A stretch of 64,000 nt of DNA, taken from contig VUYV01000046.1 of assembly GCA_008711295.1 (NCBI GenBank), forward strand, positions 3,258,455-3,322,454, given 5' to 3'. A model generated the notes under the pieces. That model saw only the letters and a list, made by a program, of their open reading frames with translations. It did not search any database and had not been told where the DNA came from. The first letter of the stretch is position 1; the number at the start of each line of letters is the position of its first letter. Source of the DNA: Anarhynchus alexandrinus. Its lineage: Eukaryota; Chordata; Aves; Charadriiformes; Charadriidae. This document shows, piece by piece, positions 11,174 to 24,004 of this stretch. The translations under genes were made by a program, and so were the position numbers.

Positions 11174-12809
11174 AAAGAAAATTCACTGATACTGACTGTT
11201 GAGATTCCTACAAGCCTTGGGATTTCCCATAGGAATTCCTTAGGAAAACAAGAAGTAGGAACTAAAGTTGTAAAATCTCACTGGAGTAGCACAAGAGTCA
11301 AAAACCCCCAGAAGCTTTTTAGGGAAGAAGGGAAGGAAGAAGAACTGACCCTCTTTCTAAAATTTGTCAAAGGTAACCAGCATCTTTTTGTGTGTTCCCC
11401 AACCTCCCCTTTATTAACATTTACTGACATTTTGAAACATGACAGAGTTAGCCAGTGAAACTATAAATAAGACAACCTCTCTCTCCCCCACCCCCCGCCA
11501 AGTACCAAATACAGTATATTAGATTCAAAGCCATCATTTCTGTTTTGCATAATTGACATCATTATCTGTCAGGTTGCTGGGCTCAGGTTTGCAGTCATTA
11601 TGAGATCATTAGAAAAAGGGTTGTAATAAGTTCAGAAGGCCAATCGGCTCTATTCTAATCACTGGAGAAGAGAGTGCTGATAGGGGCCTCCGGGAGAAAG
11701 TATTGAAGCAGCTAGAGGATTTTTAATGACCAAATCAAGTTAGGAAAATCACCACCTGTGCCTCAGTGAACAGGATAATTTCAGCTTGGAGTGAGGGTGA
11801 GTGTAAAATAGATTTGTAATCACTTTTATTTTTCTCACCATTCTTGTTTGATTTTTTATTTCTTTCTTTTTTCTTTTTTTTTTCTTTTTCTTAGGGATGG
11901 GATTGGTGACTGGGAATGTAAAGAGCAGAGCAGCAGAAAATAGCGGGGAAAATCCAGAAAATAAGGTTGTTGAAGGAGAATAAAAATAACATCCTGTAGT
12001 AGTTGAGTGATGAGCTGCACATCAGAACAGAGACTTTGCAAATGCAAGAAAACATCAAACATTTCAAAATCAAGGGGAAACGGTTCTGTAACCTAAAAAG
12101 AAGTGCAGTCTTTTTTTTTCAGTAGTCATTGGGGAGGGAAAAGCATTGCCCTCAGATGGTTCAGTCCATCAGAATTTGTCTGAGGTGATTGGACAAGTAA
12201 CATGTCTGGGAGCGTCTGTATTTCTCTGTTCACTCTAGAGGGAACACAAATGAGTAGCTGAGTTTATAAAGCTAATTATTAGACAGTTAAATGCTCACTC
12301 AAAGAGTCAAATGACTCTCAGTCATGATTAGCTCTAGTAGGTTCAGGCACACCGATTCTGCCTTAGACTGCGCATTGTACTTCAATTTGCAGTTACTCAG
12401 TTCTTCCCCAAGAAATTGCTACTCTTGTCCTTTATCTTGCCCATCCAGACATCTCCAAAAATTGTGTTGCCTTCTTCCATGTTGCCACCTTCCATTATTT
12501 GGAGATATCCGTACAATAGTTTTCGGAAAGACTAGAGTTCACTTTATCTATAATCCTGAGCAGGTGCTGTAGGAAACCCTAAGCACAAGTTAAGATATAA
12601 CATCTTTCATCAGCACTCAGTAGCTTGGACTAAACACCATGTTATTTGTATTCACAAGGCTTCTAGTTAATGTGGAGCACAGGCAGAGAAAATTTCCATC
12701 TGCTTTGGATGCAAATCGAATGAGCTCATGTCTGCTCAGAGGGCAAGAACCCATGTAGGTGTATCCTACGTCTGGCTTATCTGTTAGATAATAAATTAAT
12801 CAGAGCAAG

Positions 12810-12955
12810 AGCAATCTCCTTTTTGTATGTTTGTACAGCCCTCAGCACAGGAAATTATGGGTTCTGCTGGGGTCTGAAAAGGCCACTCCATTATGAAAAC
12901 TAAAATTTAGAATGAATGCATTGTCATCCATATCTTCATTAAATAAATAAATGGA
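12810..12955 (+). repeat. Ancient MIR/L2-type 3'-end remnant
   Basis: 'ctttttgtatgtttgtacag' followed by 'ccctcagcacaggaaattatggg' and 'gctggggtct' follows the 'tttgtacagcgcctagcacaatggggtcct' 3' end of old amniote repeats. 'aaataaataaatgg' stands in place of the terminal tail. Confidence 0.5.
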
Positions 12956-14383
12956 GCACATTAAAGGCAAGGTGAAAAATATTCAACAGATATACTTCTA
13001 ATGGAAAGATAATTTAATTGAAAAATAATCTGTTCACAATATTCTTGTATACATTATTTCATTTGATCCTATTACCAGGAACCTATGTACACTGCATCCC
13101 TTGGAAGATATTATAGGGAGGGGAAAAATTAGGCTTGATGAATGGATAATATGTGGGATGAATGAATCTTCCTGCGTTAATATATCTTATATTAACTGAG
13201 GTAGGTAATTAAAATAATCTTTTAAAAACCCGATATAAATAAGGAGACTGACTAAGAAAAACAGTGTCAGGTCTTCTTTTTTTTCTTTCTTTCTGTCTCT
13301 GTGTCAGACTGTCTTTATCTGTCAAGGGAGGTTGCTTTCCAGAAGGCTTCTTTTCTCTCCTCTTTTTTTTTTTTTTCCCTTCCTCTTTTTCCTCACAGAA
13401 ACCTTTGACTCTATTATAAAACACTGCCATCCACATGAGGGGTTATTTAAAGCAAGGGAACAGATGGTAGGTCCCTTTCTTTATTTATACTATCAGTTTT
13501 GTGGTTTATATTGTTCAAAAATGGAGTTTAGGCCACCAAAGAACATGTAATGCTATGTGAAATTGCTATCTAAGATTACCCAGTAAATTAATCAATAATG
13601 GACATACCAGTTCTTAGGAAAATCAGATTACTTCTCGACCAAATAAAAAGATGAATCTGATGCCCTCCCATTTCTTTTTTATAAAGTTGAAGGAATCAAG
13701 CCATCGGACCCATGCTCATTCCCTTTGCAGTCACTCCTAGAGATGTTGAATTACTGGGAAGCTTCAGTTACCACAGTCATCAGAAGGTACAGCACTTTGT
13801 TGACCTTCCTGGTTTTCAGATGCGTTCTGTACACCTTTTTTGTTAAATGTTTTGTTATTTTAATGCATGTCAAAGTCAATTTATATCCTTGAATAAATTA
13901 GCATATCTGCCTGACGCTCCCCAGTAGCCCTGGATGGTGAACAGCACCTTCAGCGCTAATGCAGGATACACTTCAGTAACTTGAACTGTTAAGCTACAAC
14001 TCTGGTCTCCCTATTAAAGAGAAACAGACACTTTTAGAAAATAGTCATCTGAAGGAACAAATTTCTGTGTCTTCACTATAACATGAGCTGACATTCTTTT
14101 ATCTGTAACTTCACGTCATCTGAATATGCATAAAGCATAGCGTGAACTTTTTTTTTCTGATCTGTCTTCCAGGGTCTTCTGTCATTATGTGAAGAATGAC
14201 AGCTTGAACTCTCTGTGTCTAAGAACACCAGTATTTCTAGGCACTGCATTTACTCAGCATTGACCAAAGACAGTGGAAATTCTTCCATGTGTGAACGTGT
14301 GGCAGGCCACTATGCTCAAAGAGCAGCTCCTTTCACACCTGACATCAGTAAGCAAACGATTCTGTAATTATAAGATCAACAAT

Positions 14384-15930
14384 CATAGAATCATAGAATC
14401 ATAGAAAGGTTTAGGTTGGAAAGGACCTCGAAAATAATCGAGTTCCAACCCCCCTGCCATAGGCAGGGACACCTCCCACTAGACCAGGTTGACCAAGACC
14501 ACGTCGCCCAAGACCACGTCCAGCCTGGCCTTGAACACCTCCAGGGATGGGGACTCAACAACCTCTCTGGGCAACCTGTTCCAGTGCCTTACAACCCTTA
14601 AAGTCAAAAACTTCTTCCTAATGTTTAATCTAAACCTGCCCTCTTCCAGTTTGAAGCCATTCCCCCTTGTCCTGTCACTACATGCCCTAGTAAAAAGTCC
14701 TTCCCCAGCTCTCCTGTAGGCCCCCTTTAGGTACTGGAAGGCCGCAATAAGATCTCTGCGGAGCCTTCTCTTCTCCAGGCTGAACAGCCCCAACTCCTTC
14801 AGCCTCTCCTCATAGGAGAGGTGCTCCAGCCCTCGGATCATCCTCATGGCTCTTCTCTGGACCTGCTCCAGCAGGTCCATGTCCTTCTTATGTTGGGGAC
14901 TCCAGAGCTGGACGCAGTACTCCAGGTGGGGTCTCATGAGAGTGGAGTAGAGGGGCAGAATCACCTCCTTTGACCTGCTGGCCACACTTCTTNTGTATTT
15001 GTGCTTGGGATTGCCCCAACCCAGGTGTAGGACCTTGCACTTGGCCTCGTTGAACTGCATGAGGTTGGCTTGGGCCCACCTCTCCAGCCTGTCCAGGTCC
15101 CTCTGGATGGCATCCCTCCCTTCCAGAGCATCTACCTCACCAAACAGCTTGGTGTCATTGGCAAACTTGCTGAGGGTGCACTCGACCCCACTGTCCATGT
15201 CGCCTACAAAGATGTTGAATAGTAGGTCCCAGTACCGACCCCTGAGGAACACCACTCGTCACTGGTCTCCACTTGGACATCGAGCCGTTGAACACAAGTC
15301 TTTGAGTGTGACCATCCAGCCAGTTCTTTATCCACCAAGTGGTCCATTTGTCAAATCCATGTCTCTTCAATTTAGGGATATTGTGTGGGACAGTGTCAAA
15401 TGCTTTGCACAAGTCCTAGTAGATGACATCAGTTGTTCTTCCCTTGTCCACCGTCGTTGTGACCCCTTCGTAGAAGGCCACCAGATTAGTCAGGCATGAT
15501 CTGCCCTTGGTGAAGCCATGCTGGCTGACACAAATCACCTCCTTTATTTCTATGTGCCTCAGCAGAGTTTCCAGGAGGATCTGCTCCATGATCTTGCCAG
15601 GCACAGAGGTGAGACTGACTGGCCTGTAGTTCCCTGGGTCTTCCTTATTTCCCTTTTTGAAAATGGGGGTTATGTTTCCCCTTTTCCAGTCATCAGGAAC
15701 CTCGCCAGNGCCAGTTCCCTCAGGACCCGTGGATGTATCTCATCACGTCCCATGGACTTGTGCACCTGCAGGTTCCTCAGGTGGTCTCACACTTGATCTT
15801 CACCTACAGTGGGCAGTTCTCCATTTTCCCACTCCTCGCCTTTGCATTCTGCATCATGGGCAGTGTGGCTGCAGTCCTTGCCAGTGAGGACTGAGGCAAA
15901 AAAAGTCATTGAGTACCTCAGTCTGAAGCA
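14384..15930 (-). mobile_element. 5'-truncated CR1 LINE, about 1.55 kb
   Basis: This is the longest and best-kept CR1 in the window. The 3' end is at the left, with the CATAGAAT repeats at 14384-14404. It extends through the ORF2 C-terminal region and the reverse-transcriptase core to about 15930, where similarity stops inside the upstream part of ORF2 ('gagtacctcag'). Such 5' truncation is normal for CR1 target-primed insertion. Two ambiguous bases (N) lie in it, at about 14993 and 15710. A short local duplication of 'aagaccacgtc' occurs near 14495-14521. Confidence 0.95.
14479..15604 (-). pseudogene. Broken CR1 ORF2 reverse transcriptase (C-terminal half)
   Basis: ORF2 of CR1 encodes an endonuclease and a reverse transcriptase that copies the element's RNA at the target site. 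Here only the RT core and C-terminal region remain, in three pieces. The first (15604 to 15416) contains [11 protein letters not shown] and [14 protein letters not shown]. It ends at an in-frame TAG (15416-15418) where related copies read leucine or phenylalanine before [10 protein letters not shown]. The second (15412 to 15155) contains [10 protein letters not shown] and [11 protein letters not shown]. The third (15255 to 14479) is in another frame, so a frameshift lies near 15220-15240. It carries FANDTKLF, where active copies have an ADD catalytic pair, so one catalytic aspartate is asparagine. It then continues with [13 protein letters not shown] and [12 protein letters not shown]. The copy cannot make an active enzyme. 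Confidence 0.9.
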
Positions 15931-17857
15931 TTTATTTGTGTCTGCAGAAAAAGACATGAAATACATGCTAAAATGACCACAGTTCACCTTAAAGGAGAAA
16001 GCGTGCCTCACTAGGCATGACAGACATAGCCTCTAGCAACAGTCATGTGAAGAACAGTTTGACTCACAGACATGGAGAAGTGTTCCTGCAAAGCTCAAAT
16101 TCCTATTTGAATTCCTTGTCTAATTTGTGAATCATCTTGGTTCTGAGGCTTATGTCAAGAATTCAATATAAGCAACTTTCTGCACTCACTCAGACTATGT
16201 GCATGCTGAGATTTGTTCATCACCAGAAACTCTTTAAGGACTCTAGATGAGAACAATTAATCAAGTGAAAATTTATTTTAGTACGTGATTTGATTCAGTT
16301 ACTGTCTTAGGCTCTAGGCTGAAGGTACACATAAAGCTGTTCCCTGTTTTACAAACTACTGAGTGTTTCCAAAGCCCCTCCTGAGTTGTGTGCATGTCAG
16401 TGTATCAAGGTTTAGCTGATAGCTCTGCTTGTACTGAGGTTTTTGACCTCAGCCCTTCATTAATCTATATGGTAAATTGTGCTACCCTTTTAGAAGATCA
16501 GTATGCTATTCTGCAAATTAGTCCACTGGAAAAAAATACATCAGCCTTACTCAGTCAGAGAATTGCCTTGCTATGTAGTCTCACTGGATTTAATGACTGA
16601 GCTGAATAAGAAAATATTGATAACAGTCAAATGAGTAACAGAATATGGCCCATAATTGTCCTGGATAGAAAGTAAGGATTTAAATTCTTCCTTTTTCTTC
16701 CTTTATTTTAAATGAGTTGCATGTATCTCTGAATTAAAAACTCAGAAAATCTTATATTTGTCTCACAGAGATTTTAATGAGGGCTATGGTTTCCAGTGAT
16801 GAGATTGAAAACCCACCATATCCTGTCACTGATGAGTCCCCTTTCCTAGCCTTTGACTTGATCAAAGACAGAGTAAATCTAGTAACTGCAGACTGAAGAG
16901 TTATTATTTTTCTTTGAAAAATCCGTTTTCATGGACATTCACCTTTCTGTTGACAAGCGTGGGCTTGTTAGATGGCCTTCCCTCATACATGAATATTATA
17001 CTGCTAATTGGATTTGCTTTAATATTGAGCTTTGCCAACAAGAGTATCAACATACCAAAGGAACCACAGAAAAGGTATCAGAACCAGTAAGTTAGCCTCT
17101 TCTGGCATCTTCACCATTTTTTCCATGCTTTTATCATAATGAAAACATGTGTCCATTTTTTTATTATTGTTTTTTACTTTTACAAACAAATTGTGAGATT
17201 AAATACTTCCTTTGGATATAAATCCCACACAAGAGCTGACAGGGGCTTAGTGGCATTTATTGATGAAAGCTTTATGAAAGGTTTTTTTGTCTCAATTGGA
17301 GAAGCCATTTTGGATCAATTCATGCCTAGTAAATCCATCCTTTATTGATCTCCTCCTGAGCAGATGGTCCCTTTTGCTTCCAAAAAGAATTTATAGTAAC
17401 AGAATTTTAAAGTACATTGAATGTTGCAGTAAATATATATATACTTCTTTTCATTATTATTATTGTTGTTATTATAATTGGAGCTTGTTTTTTGTTTACT
17501 TCGTAAGTATACAAACTTTAAGATAACATGCAGATATTTTAATCTGAGCACACTTATTATACCTTAGCTTGGGATTATGAGAAATTCTGTGGTGACATAA
17601 ACTGTGCCAAGAACATCTTCCAACTTTTCCTCTTTAAGGAAAAGTTTTGGACCATATGCCTTCATGGGGAGAATAACTGTGGCTCAGCACTGGTCAGAGG
17701 CTTCCAAATATGACCTTTTTCTGTTATAGCATTCTGCACACAGCCCAGTACCATCATATTGAGAAAGAAACTGCATACAGGACCACAAGTGGTATAAAAG
17801 TGGGAAAGAAGGGAAGTCACTTGCTGGTTCACAGTAGGAAAAATTTTACTAAATTAT
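15931..17857. other. Unique AT-rich DNA between two CR1 copies
   Basis: Nothing beyond short chance frames and AT-rich low-complexity DNA (for example the 'atatatata' and ATT-rich run near 17436-17480) is recognised. The stretch separates the minus-strand CR1 from the plus-strand CR1 at 17858. Confidence 0.6.
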
Positions 17858-18726
17858 GCTGTGTGGAGCAAACAACACGCTGGAGGGAAGGGATGCCATC
17901 CAGAGGGACCCAGACAGGCTTAAGAGGTGGGCCCGTGCAAACCTCATGAAGTTCAACAAAGCCAAATGCAAGGCCCTGCACATGGGCCAGGGCAATCCCA
18001 TGAGCAAATACAGGATGGGTGGAGAATGAATTGAGAGCAGCCCTGAGGAGAAGAATTTGGGAGTGTTGGTTGACAAGAAACTCAACATGAGCCGGCGATG
18101 TGCACTCGCAGCCCAGAAAGCAAACCGCATCCTGGGCTGCATCAAAAGAAGCATGGCCAGCAGGTGAAGGGAGGTGATTCTGCCCCTCTACTCCACTCTC
18201 GTGAGAACGCACCTGGAATATTCTGTCCAGCTCTGGAGCCCTCAACATAGGAAGGACATGGACCTGTTGGAGTGGGTCCAGAGGAGGGCCACGAGGATGA
18301 TCTGAGGGCTGGAGCACCTCTCCTATGAGAACAGGCTGAGAGAGTTGGGGTTTTTCAGCCTGGAGAAGAGAAGACTCTGGGAAGACCTTATAGCAGCCTT
18401 CCACTGTCTGAAGGGGGCCTACAAGAAAGCTGGAGAGGGACTTTTTACTAGGGCATGTAGTGATAGGATGAGGGGGAATGGCTTGAAACTGGAAGAGGGC
18501 AAGTTTAGATTAAACATTAGGAAGAAAATTTTCACTGTGAGGGTGGTGAGGCACTGGAGCAGGTTGTCCAGGGAAGTTGTGGAGGCCCCACCCCTGGAAG
18601 TGTTCAAGGCCAGGTTGGATAGGGCTTTGAACAACTGGTCTAGTGGGAGGTGTCCCTGCCCACAGCAGGGGACTTGGAACTCTATGATCTTTAAGGTCCA
18701 ACCTAAACCATTCTATGATTCTATGA
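17858..18726 (+). mobile_element. 5'-truncated CR1 LINE, about 0.87 kb
   Basis: The sequence runs from an ORF2 segment ('gtgtggagcaaac') through 'ccagcaggtgaagg', 'ctctactccactctcgtgag' and 'aggctgagagagttgggg' to the 3' end ATTCTATGATTCTATGA at 18711-18726. The reading frame is interrupted. One clear case is TGA at 18303-18305, where related copies have CGA (arginine) before GLEHLSYE, which fits CpG decay. The last open piece (from 18345) still reads [16 protein letters not shown] and RVVRHWSRLSREVVE. Sequence and subfamily look close to the copy at 14384-15930, in the opposite orientation. Confidence 0.95.
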
Positions 18727-19761
18727 AATGGGCAGGCAAAAGGACCGTGAGCAGATCTACAGTTTCTGCCAAAGGCTCTTGAGATAACTGCAAGCCAAAT
18801 CTTCTACTGAAGTAGACTAAGATGGTACTGATAAAACCTTCACTTAATGGAAAGAGCTGTGATCTACACCAAAAGCAAAGGAAACACTGCATAAGGGTTA
18901 GATCTGAGCTCCCCAAGCTTCACCTAATTAACATTTGTTTTCCAATGCTTGGCTTCGTTCAGCAATATATGGTTCTGAGAGTGCTTCCTACGGAACAAGG
19001 AAGGGAAATAAGTGCTTGTTGACTCACTGTTCTATAATACCTAAGAGTGGTCAAGCCTTACAATACTTAACTCAAATAACTAGGCATGTCATTCAAATAC
19101 CTTAACAAAATATCTACTCCTTTCTTAGAAGTGTCTTGAAATGACTACTAATTAATGTTTTATGTGTCAGAATTACACCTAAGTCATTGTACTCTTTTTT
19201 TTTTCCTACCCAGAGCACATCTGCATTATACCTCTTCTTTCTGAAAACTAAAAACAAACTGACAGTCAATCAGCAATGTTCAACACTATAGACCTTTTTT
19301 TTTTGTTTGTTTTTACTGAAGCCTTGGACAAGATTATGTATTTTCTATGAGATTTCAAGTATTTGGAAAACTGTAGTAACTGAATGCACAGAATAGAACA
19401 CAGTACTCTGCTATCTGACACTGCAAATAATAAATTTGATTTTCCTGTTTTTCTAGCAAAAAAAAATCAGATGACAGATGGTAATCACTAGGAGATAAAT
19501 AGAAGACTTTATTACCCAAATAGGTCTGAGAGTGATATAAATTTCCTTATGACTTTCCCATGGAAAGACATCTTAATAAATGAATAAAATGAACATTTTC
19601 TATGAAGATATGAATTCAAATTTAAACTCTGATCGTCAAGGTCAAAGCTCCTCCTCCAATTTGCATCGCTATACCATGAGCTCCAACATCTAGAAATGAA
19701 GTCAGAGTTGTTACCATTCAAATTTTAAGTGGAATTGAGATTCTAGGAGTCATAAGATCTT

Positions 19762-19915
19762 CATTATGCTAAGCATTGTACAAATACATAATACAGAGCA
19801 GTCCAGATGCACCTTTTCAGTAGATGAGATGATCAAAGCACAGGAGGGGAGATAAGGACATAGAATTATTCAAGCATAAGTCACAGAACTGGAATTGCTT
19901 AAGGTCATAATTATT
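19762..19915 (+). repeat. Ancient MIR/L2-type remnant (tentative)
   Basis: 'ctaagcattgtacaaatacataatacagagcagtcc' (by words) followed by 'aggaggggagataagg' and 'aagtcacagaactggaat' follows old amniote repeats. These read 'aagcgctgtacaaacacataa...acagtcc', then 'gatgggg...', then 'gtcacacagc...agctgggaat'. Divergence is high. Confidence 0.45.
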
Positions 19916-20559
19916 AATTGGATCTAGCACTTGTTATTGGAGAAAATGGAATTTCTGGTCCATCAGAAATCAAATGGTCTCTCAATTTGATCATAGTGTC
20001 TCAAATGTCAAATCTCACCATTTTCCCCACTTCTGGGAAGGAAAGCTGTACTGCCGCAAGGGTTATATTACTAGTAGTGCTCACTTTTCATATATTTTGA
20101 AAAGGATCGGAAATATTTAATGTGGAGGGGAAAAATGACCGTTTCTCTAACTTCTTACCTAACATCATTTGAAGGAAGTATTATTCACCTCCACCATCCT
20201 TGCTTTTCAACTTCTCTGTTTGCGTAAGTAACACAAATGGATGTAGATATGGATGCTTCAAAAACAGACATGTAGATATATATGAGGTACAAAAATACCT
20301 TGCTGCCCCTTACGATAGATTTTTATTGGGTCTGGAATTACATCAGCAAGTCTGTTACTGACAAACTGACTCTCCTGGTAAAGGAGTACTGTAAGATTAC
20401 ACACGGCTAGGTAAAGTTTTGCTATGAAGCAGAAACTAAACAAAATATAAGATTCTACAGGATTTTAAATCAAGGCAATGTCCTGATCCTCAGTATTGCA
20501 TCAGTGTTCTACCACCTAAACAAAGAGAGAAGGAAGAGAAAAAAAAGTGTTGACTTTGC

Positions 20560-20765
20560 ATTACCAGCTAAACACTTAGCACACATGACTGGGCATGACC
20601 TTTCTGTTCAAACACATGCTCTCATCAACCAGGACAATAGAAGATGTCAGCCTGTAATGTTTGATATATATTCCACACGCTTGGTGGGCTGGATACGGCC
20701 CATTTTACTTTCCAATGAAGTAAGCGGTCCTGAACACACAATCATTTCTGGTAATTGCTTTTTTT
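20560..20765. promoter_or_regulatory. Candidate conserved noncoding block
   Basis: A complex, non-repetitive stretch with CpG sites kept in 'cacacgcttgg', 'gatacggccc' and 'aagcggtcc', set in AT-rich DNA. I recognise no transcription unit. The call rests on texture only. Confidence 0.25.
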
Positions 20766-22924
20766 TTTTTCCTTCTTTTTTCTCCCCTCTGCATTGCAAT
20801 GTGGGATGAAATATTTTGTTTTTATTTTCTTGGTTCTATGCCAAAGTTTATACAGCTTTCTAACAGAGGCATTTCCCTTTGAGCTTAACTTGAGGTTTCG
20901 ATGATATTCAAGCTGAGGATACTATGCAGATAGAATGGTCTTCGCGACAAAATGTCAAGTGAACATCCAGGTAGCTGATGACTTTTTAAGGGAATTTCCT
21001 GTTACATATGAAACTAACATCTTTGTTTCTTAAAGAGATGAATCAGTACCATACAATTGTACCATAGAATTGTACCATACAAAATATATTACATTCAAAA
21101 TAGAAAAAATAAAAAAGAGTAGACCAAACAGCTTTCCCATAGAGGCAACCTTGACAGTGATGAGAAGATTGTGTAACCCATTCTCTGTGCTCTCACTGGC
21201 TTAAAAATCTCAGCTGGTAGTTATAAGAGTGGTAAATTACCTAATTTTCCTCTTTGTCCCTATTAAATCTTAAGGCTATGATGGTGCCTTTGATCCCACG
21301 ACTGATGGAAGAAACTGGAGAGATGGAGAAAATAGGAGGCACTTCCTTGTATTGCACCAGGAGTTGCATCCTGATGCCATTTCTTTATTGCATCAGTCAT
21401 GCAACCTTAGTCACTTCTATTTTTTTTTTCCCCAGGATACCACTATTTTACCTCTTCATTTGCTACCTGAAGTGTTCAACCTTATGCTCTCTGACAGAAA
21501 ATACAGTGCAGTGGAAACAGGACTCCCTCCAGTACTTGTTCTTCTACATCATCTTCTTTCTATATTTAATCAGTGCTACTCCTGGTCTCCACAGTCAATC
21601 CAGAGTCAAATTTGAGCACAAATTACCAAAGAAGTGACCAATACCATGCTCACTAAATTCAAATAAAGGCTGTGAAGACACAGATCAAAGAAGTGGGTTT
21701 CTTTGCAGCTTTACAGGGGTACTTTTGGTCTTCAGCATATCTTAAATAACACATCTTTGTGTTACAATGAGAAAAGCTCTATTTTCCTTCTATGTTTTCT
21801 TTTTTGTCTTTATTCTATACAAAAACTTCAAGGTTAAGTTCATACAATGATTAAAATCACATTTTGTGCATATTATTTACTTATAATCCATTTGAGGTTA
21901 ACAAAACATGAGTCATTTCATTCGCCTCCACCTAATAACTCTCAGTAATGCTACATAAAAATCCTGTAGGCAATGAAATCTGAGGAATAATTTGCATTGC
22001 CACAATGTATTAGCAAAACTTGGATTCTGGCCATAATGTTGAAGTCCTGGCTGTATTTTTTGCTGGGAGTGCAAAGTTCTGTAGTGACAACTGCAGGCTT
22101 GGATCTTGGTTTGGCTTTGCATTTCATGCAAAATATGGCATTTCGTTGTCTCCAATCTGACAGAACAGGATTTCTAGCCAAATCTTGACACAGTGTGATC
22201 CAGGAGTATTGAGAACTATTTACCTGAAGGAAAACAAATATCTTCAAAATGAAATCTTCTCACAATTCACTTGGCCAAGAAATGCTTCTAAAGAGGTGAT
22301 TATCAGATTCTTCTTACAGGCACAGTTTTTTTATTATCATCACTTCATGATTGATTCATTGTAGGGGCTCAAACCGGTGTCTGTGGGAGTCAAAAATATT
22401 TCTAGCACTGCAGTGATCTGCAATAGATTGACATCCCTTTTTACTTTCTATGTACTGCATCAGGGCACAAAGATCAAATCTCAAAAAGGAGTTCAAGGAC
22501 AAAGAGAATGACAAGTCTGGCCAAAGCAGATGACATGCTCCCTTAGAGAAGTCAAATACACAGGATAGGTCCTGGTGTCTCATTCATTGCTGCTTCTTTG
22601 CCTCAGTGACTGAGGACTACATATTGTGATATGCAAGTTGGATTACTGCGAAAAAAAATATAGCTGGAGTCAACCAGAAAGCCAAGCAAAAAGTTTGGTG
22701 TAAAACTGAAGAAAGCAAATGTAACACATCAGAGATCGACACAATGAATGGAGCAGTGACAGTGAATCCAGAAAGCAAGATGGACATAATTGTCAGATAT
22801 GAAAATTAGTAAGGTTGGCAGAAGACAAACTTGTTCTTAGGATGATCTCCTAGAAGTATATTCAACTCAGGTTTATATGTGGCCTGTATTTCTTTGGAAA
22901 ACCTTGTGAGAGGTGGATATCACT

Positions 22925-23060
22925 CAATGTGCCCAAGAAAGGCAGTTATCCCCATTTTACATGGGGAACTCAAGGCAGGAGTTCCTGATACCTCAAAGTC
23001 TATCTAACTGGCACTTGAGGAGAGTTTAGACACAGAACCACGTTATGGTTTTCTGTATCA
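22925..23060 (+). repeat. Ancient MIR-type remnant
   Basis: 'ttatccccattttacatgg' then 'ggaactcaaggca' is the characteristic segment of MIR and related CORE-SINEs ('ttatccccattttacagatg', 'gaaactgaggca'). It is followed by a degraded 'aacacagaacc' part. It overlaps the start of the chance frame at 23109 only closely, not directly. Confidence 0.55.
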
Positions 23061-24004
23061 CTCTGTTGTCCAAGTGTTTCCCCTGATCAGCTTGGTGATG
23101 CCTTATGTGTGTTCCTCAATGTGCTCTCTGGTCAGATGTTGAAGCAACTTTTCTCCTTGGAACCTTTTCTTTTTTGGAACTCTGGAGCATCCTTGCTCCT
23201 GAGTTTCAAAATTAAGATGAGCAGATATTTCCACTGCTATTTTCTCTGGTCATCTTTTAAACAGAAAAACTTCTATCCAAGCAGCCATCTATTTTCAGGA
23301 CATGATTTGCCTGAATCCCAACTAGGCAGAAACTCTCATTATGCAAACCCAGTTTGGATACCCAAGCTCCACAAAATGAAGTATACTCTTCTCTCTTTTT
23401 TTCTTTTTTTTCCCCTGCACCAGTCTAGATCATCCTCTGTCAGAGACAGCTTTCTGCCTCCTTCTTTCATTGGTTATTTGGAGAAATTAATACACCTTAA
23501 CACCTCCTTTAGACTGCTTTATCTGTTTTGGACAAGACATTTGGACAAGTATCTGTTTCCTGTTGGGCTCATAGTTGAAAAGAAAATCTACAGTGAAGCA
23601 AGAAATGGAATCCAAGTATCTCAAACCCCAATTTATAATCTTAACACCTACGTTATACTTCTCCTCTGGGGGAAAAAAAAGGGCAAAATAAAAGCAAAAA
23701 CACTGTACTGTGAGAGTTTTAGCACCTTCCTTCTACAATCAAAGAGGGGATTATTCTACCATTGATTTTCTAGGACTTGTATTCTAAGAGTGCCAAATAA
23801 GGCTCAATCCTGCAACATAAACTTCATTGTGATTTAAAAGAAACTAGTCACAAGTCTTGTATTAAGCATGCATTTAAATGTCTGTGTGACTGAGACTTAA
23901 GAAATTAGACTGTACTCTTTTCATATTCCTGCCCCTCATCCTCTCAAATCATCCTACTCCTTCATCCCTTCCTACTATTTTTTTTATTCACTTGTGTTCT
24001 TAGT

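Larger units (their letters stand above)
6400..14383. other. Unique DNA with scattered ancient repeat remnants
   Basis: No gene is seen. It contains a candidate conserved block (6985-7370) and ancient repeat remnants (7890-8016, 10215-10267, 12810-12955), listed separately. It also holds poly-A (8892-8925), a local AGTCATTA cluster (11121-11173) and pyrimidine runs (11865-11890, 13275-13310, 13365-13395). Frames such as 8431-8715, 9330-9572 and 10123-10371 show no recognisable domains and no exon-like boundaries that I can support. Confidence 0.6.

Noticed and set aside
17829..18404. Minus-strand frame of 191 codons
   Set aside because: It is antisense to the CR1 copy at 17858-18726. The sense strand holds the reverse-transcriptase relic.
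23109..23765. Open frame of 218 codons on the plus strand, the longest outside CR1
   Set aside because: Composition follows the local T- and A-rich DNA, with no domain, no signal for a start and no repeat in other frames. Its 3' part (about 23600-23650) looks like another old repeat remnant. Without conservation or expression data it is best seen as chance.
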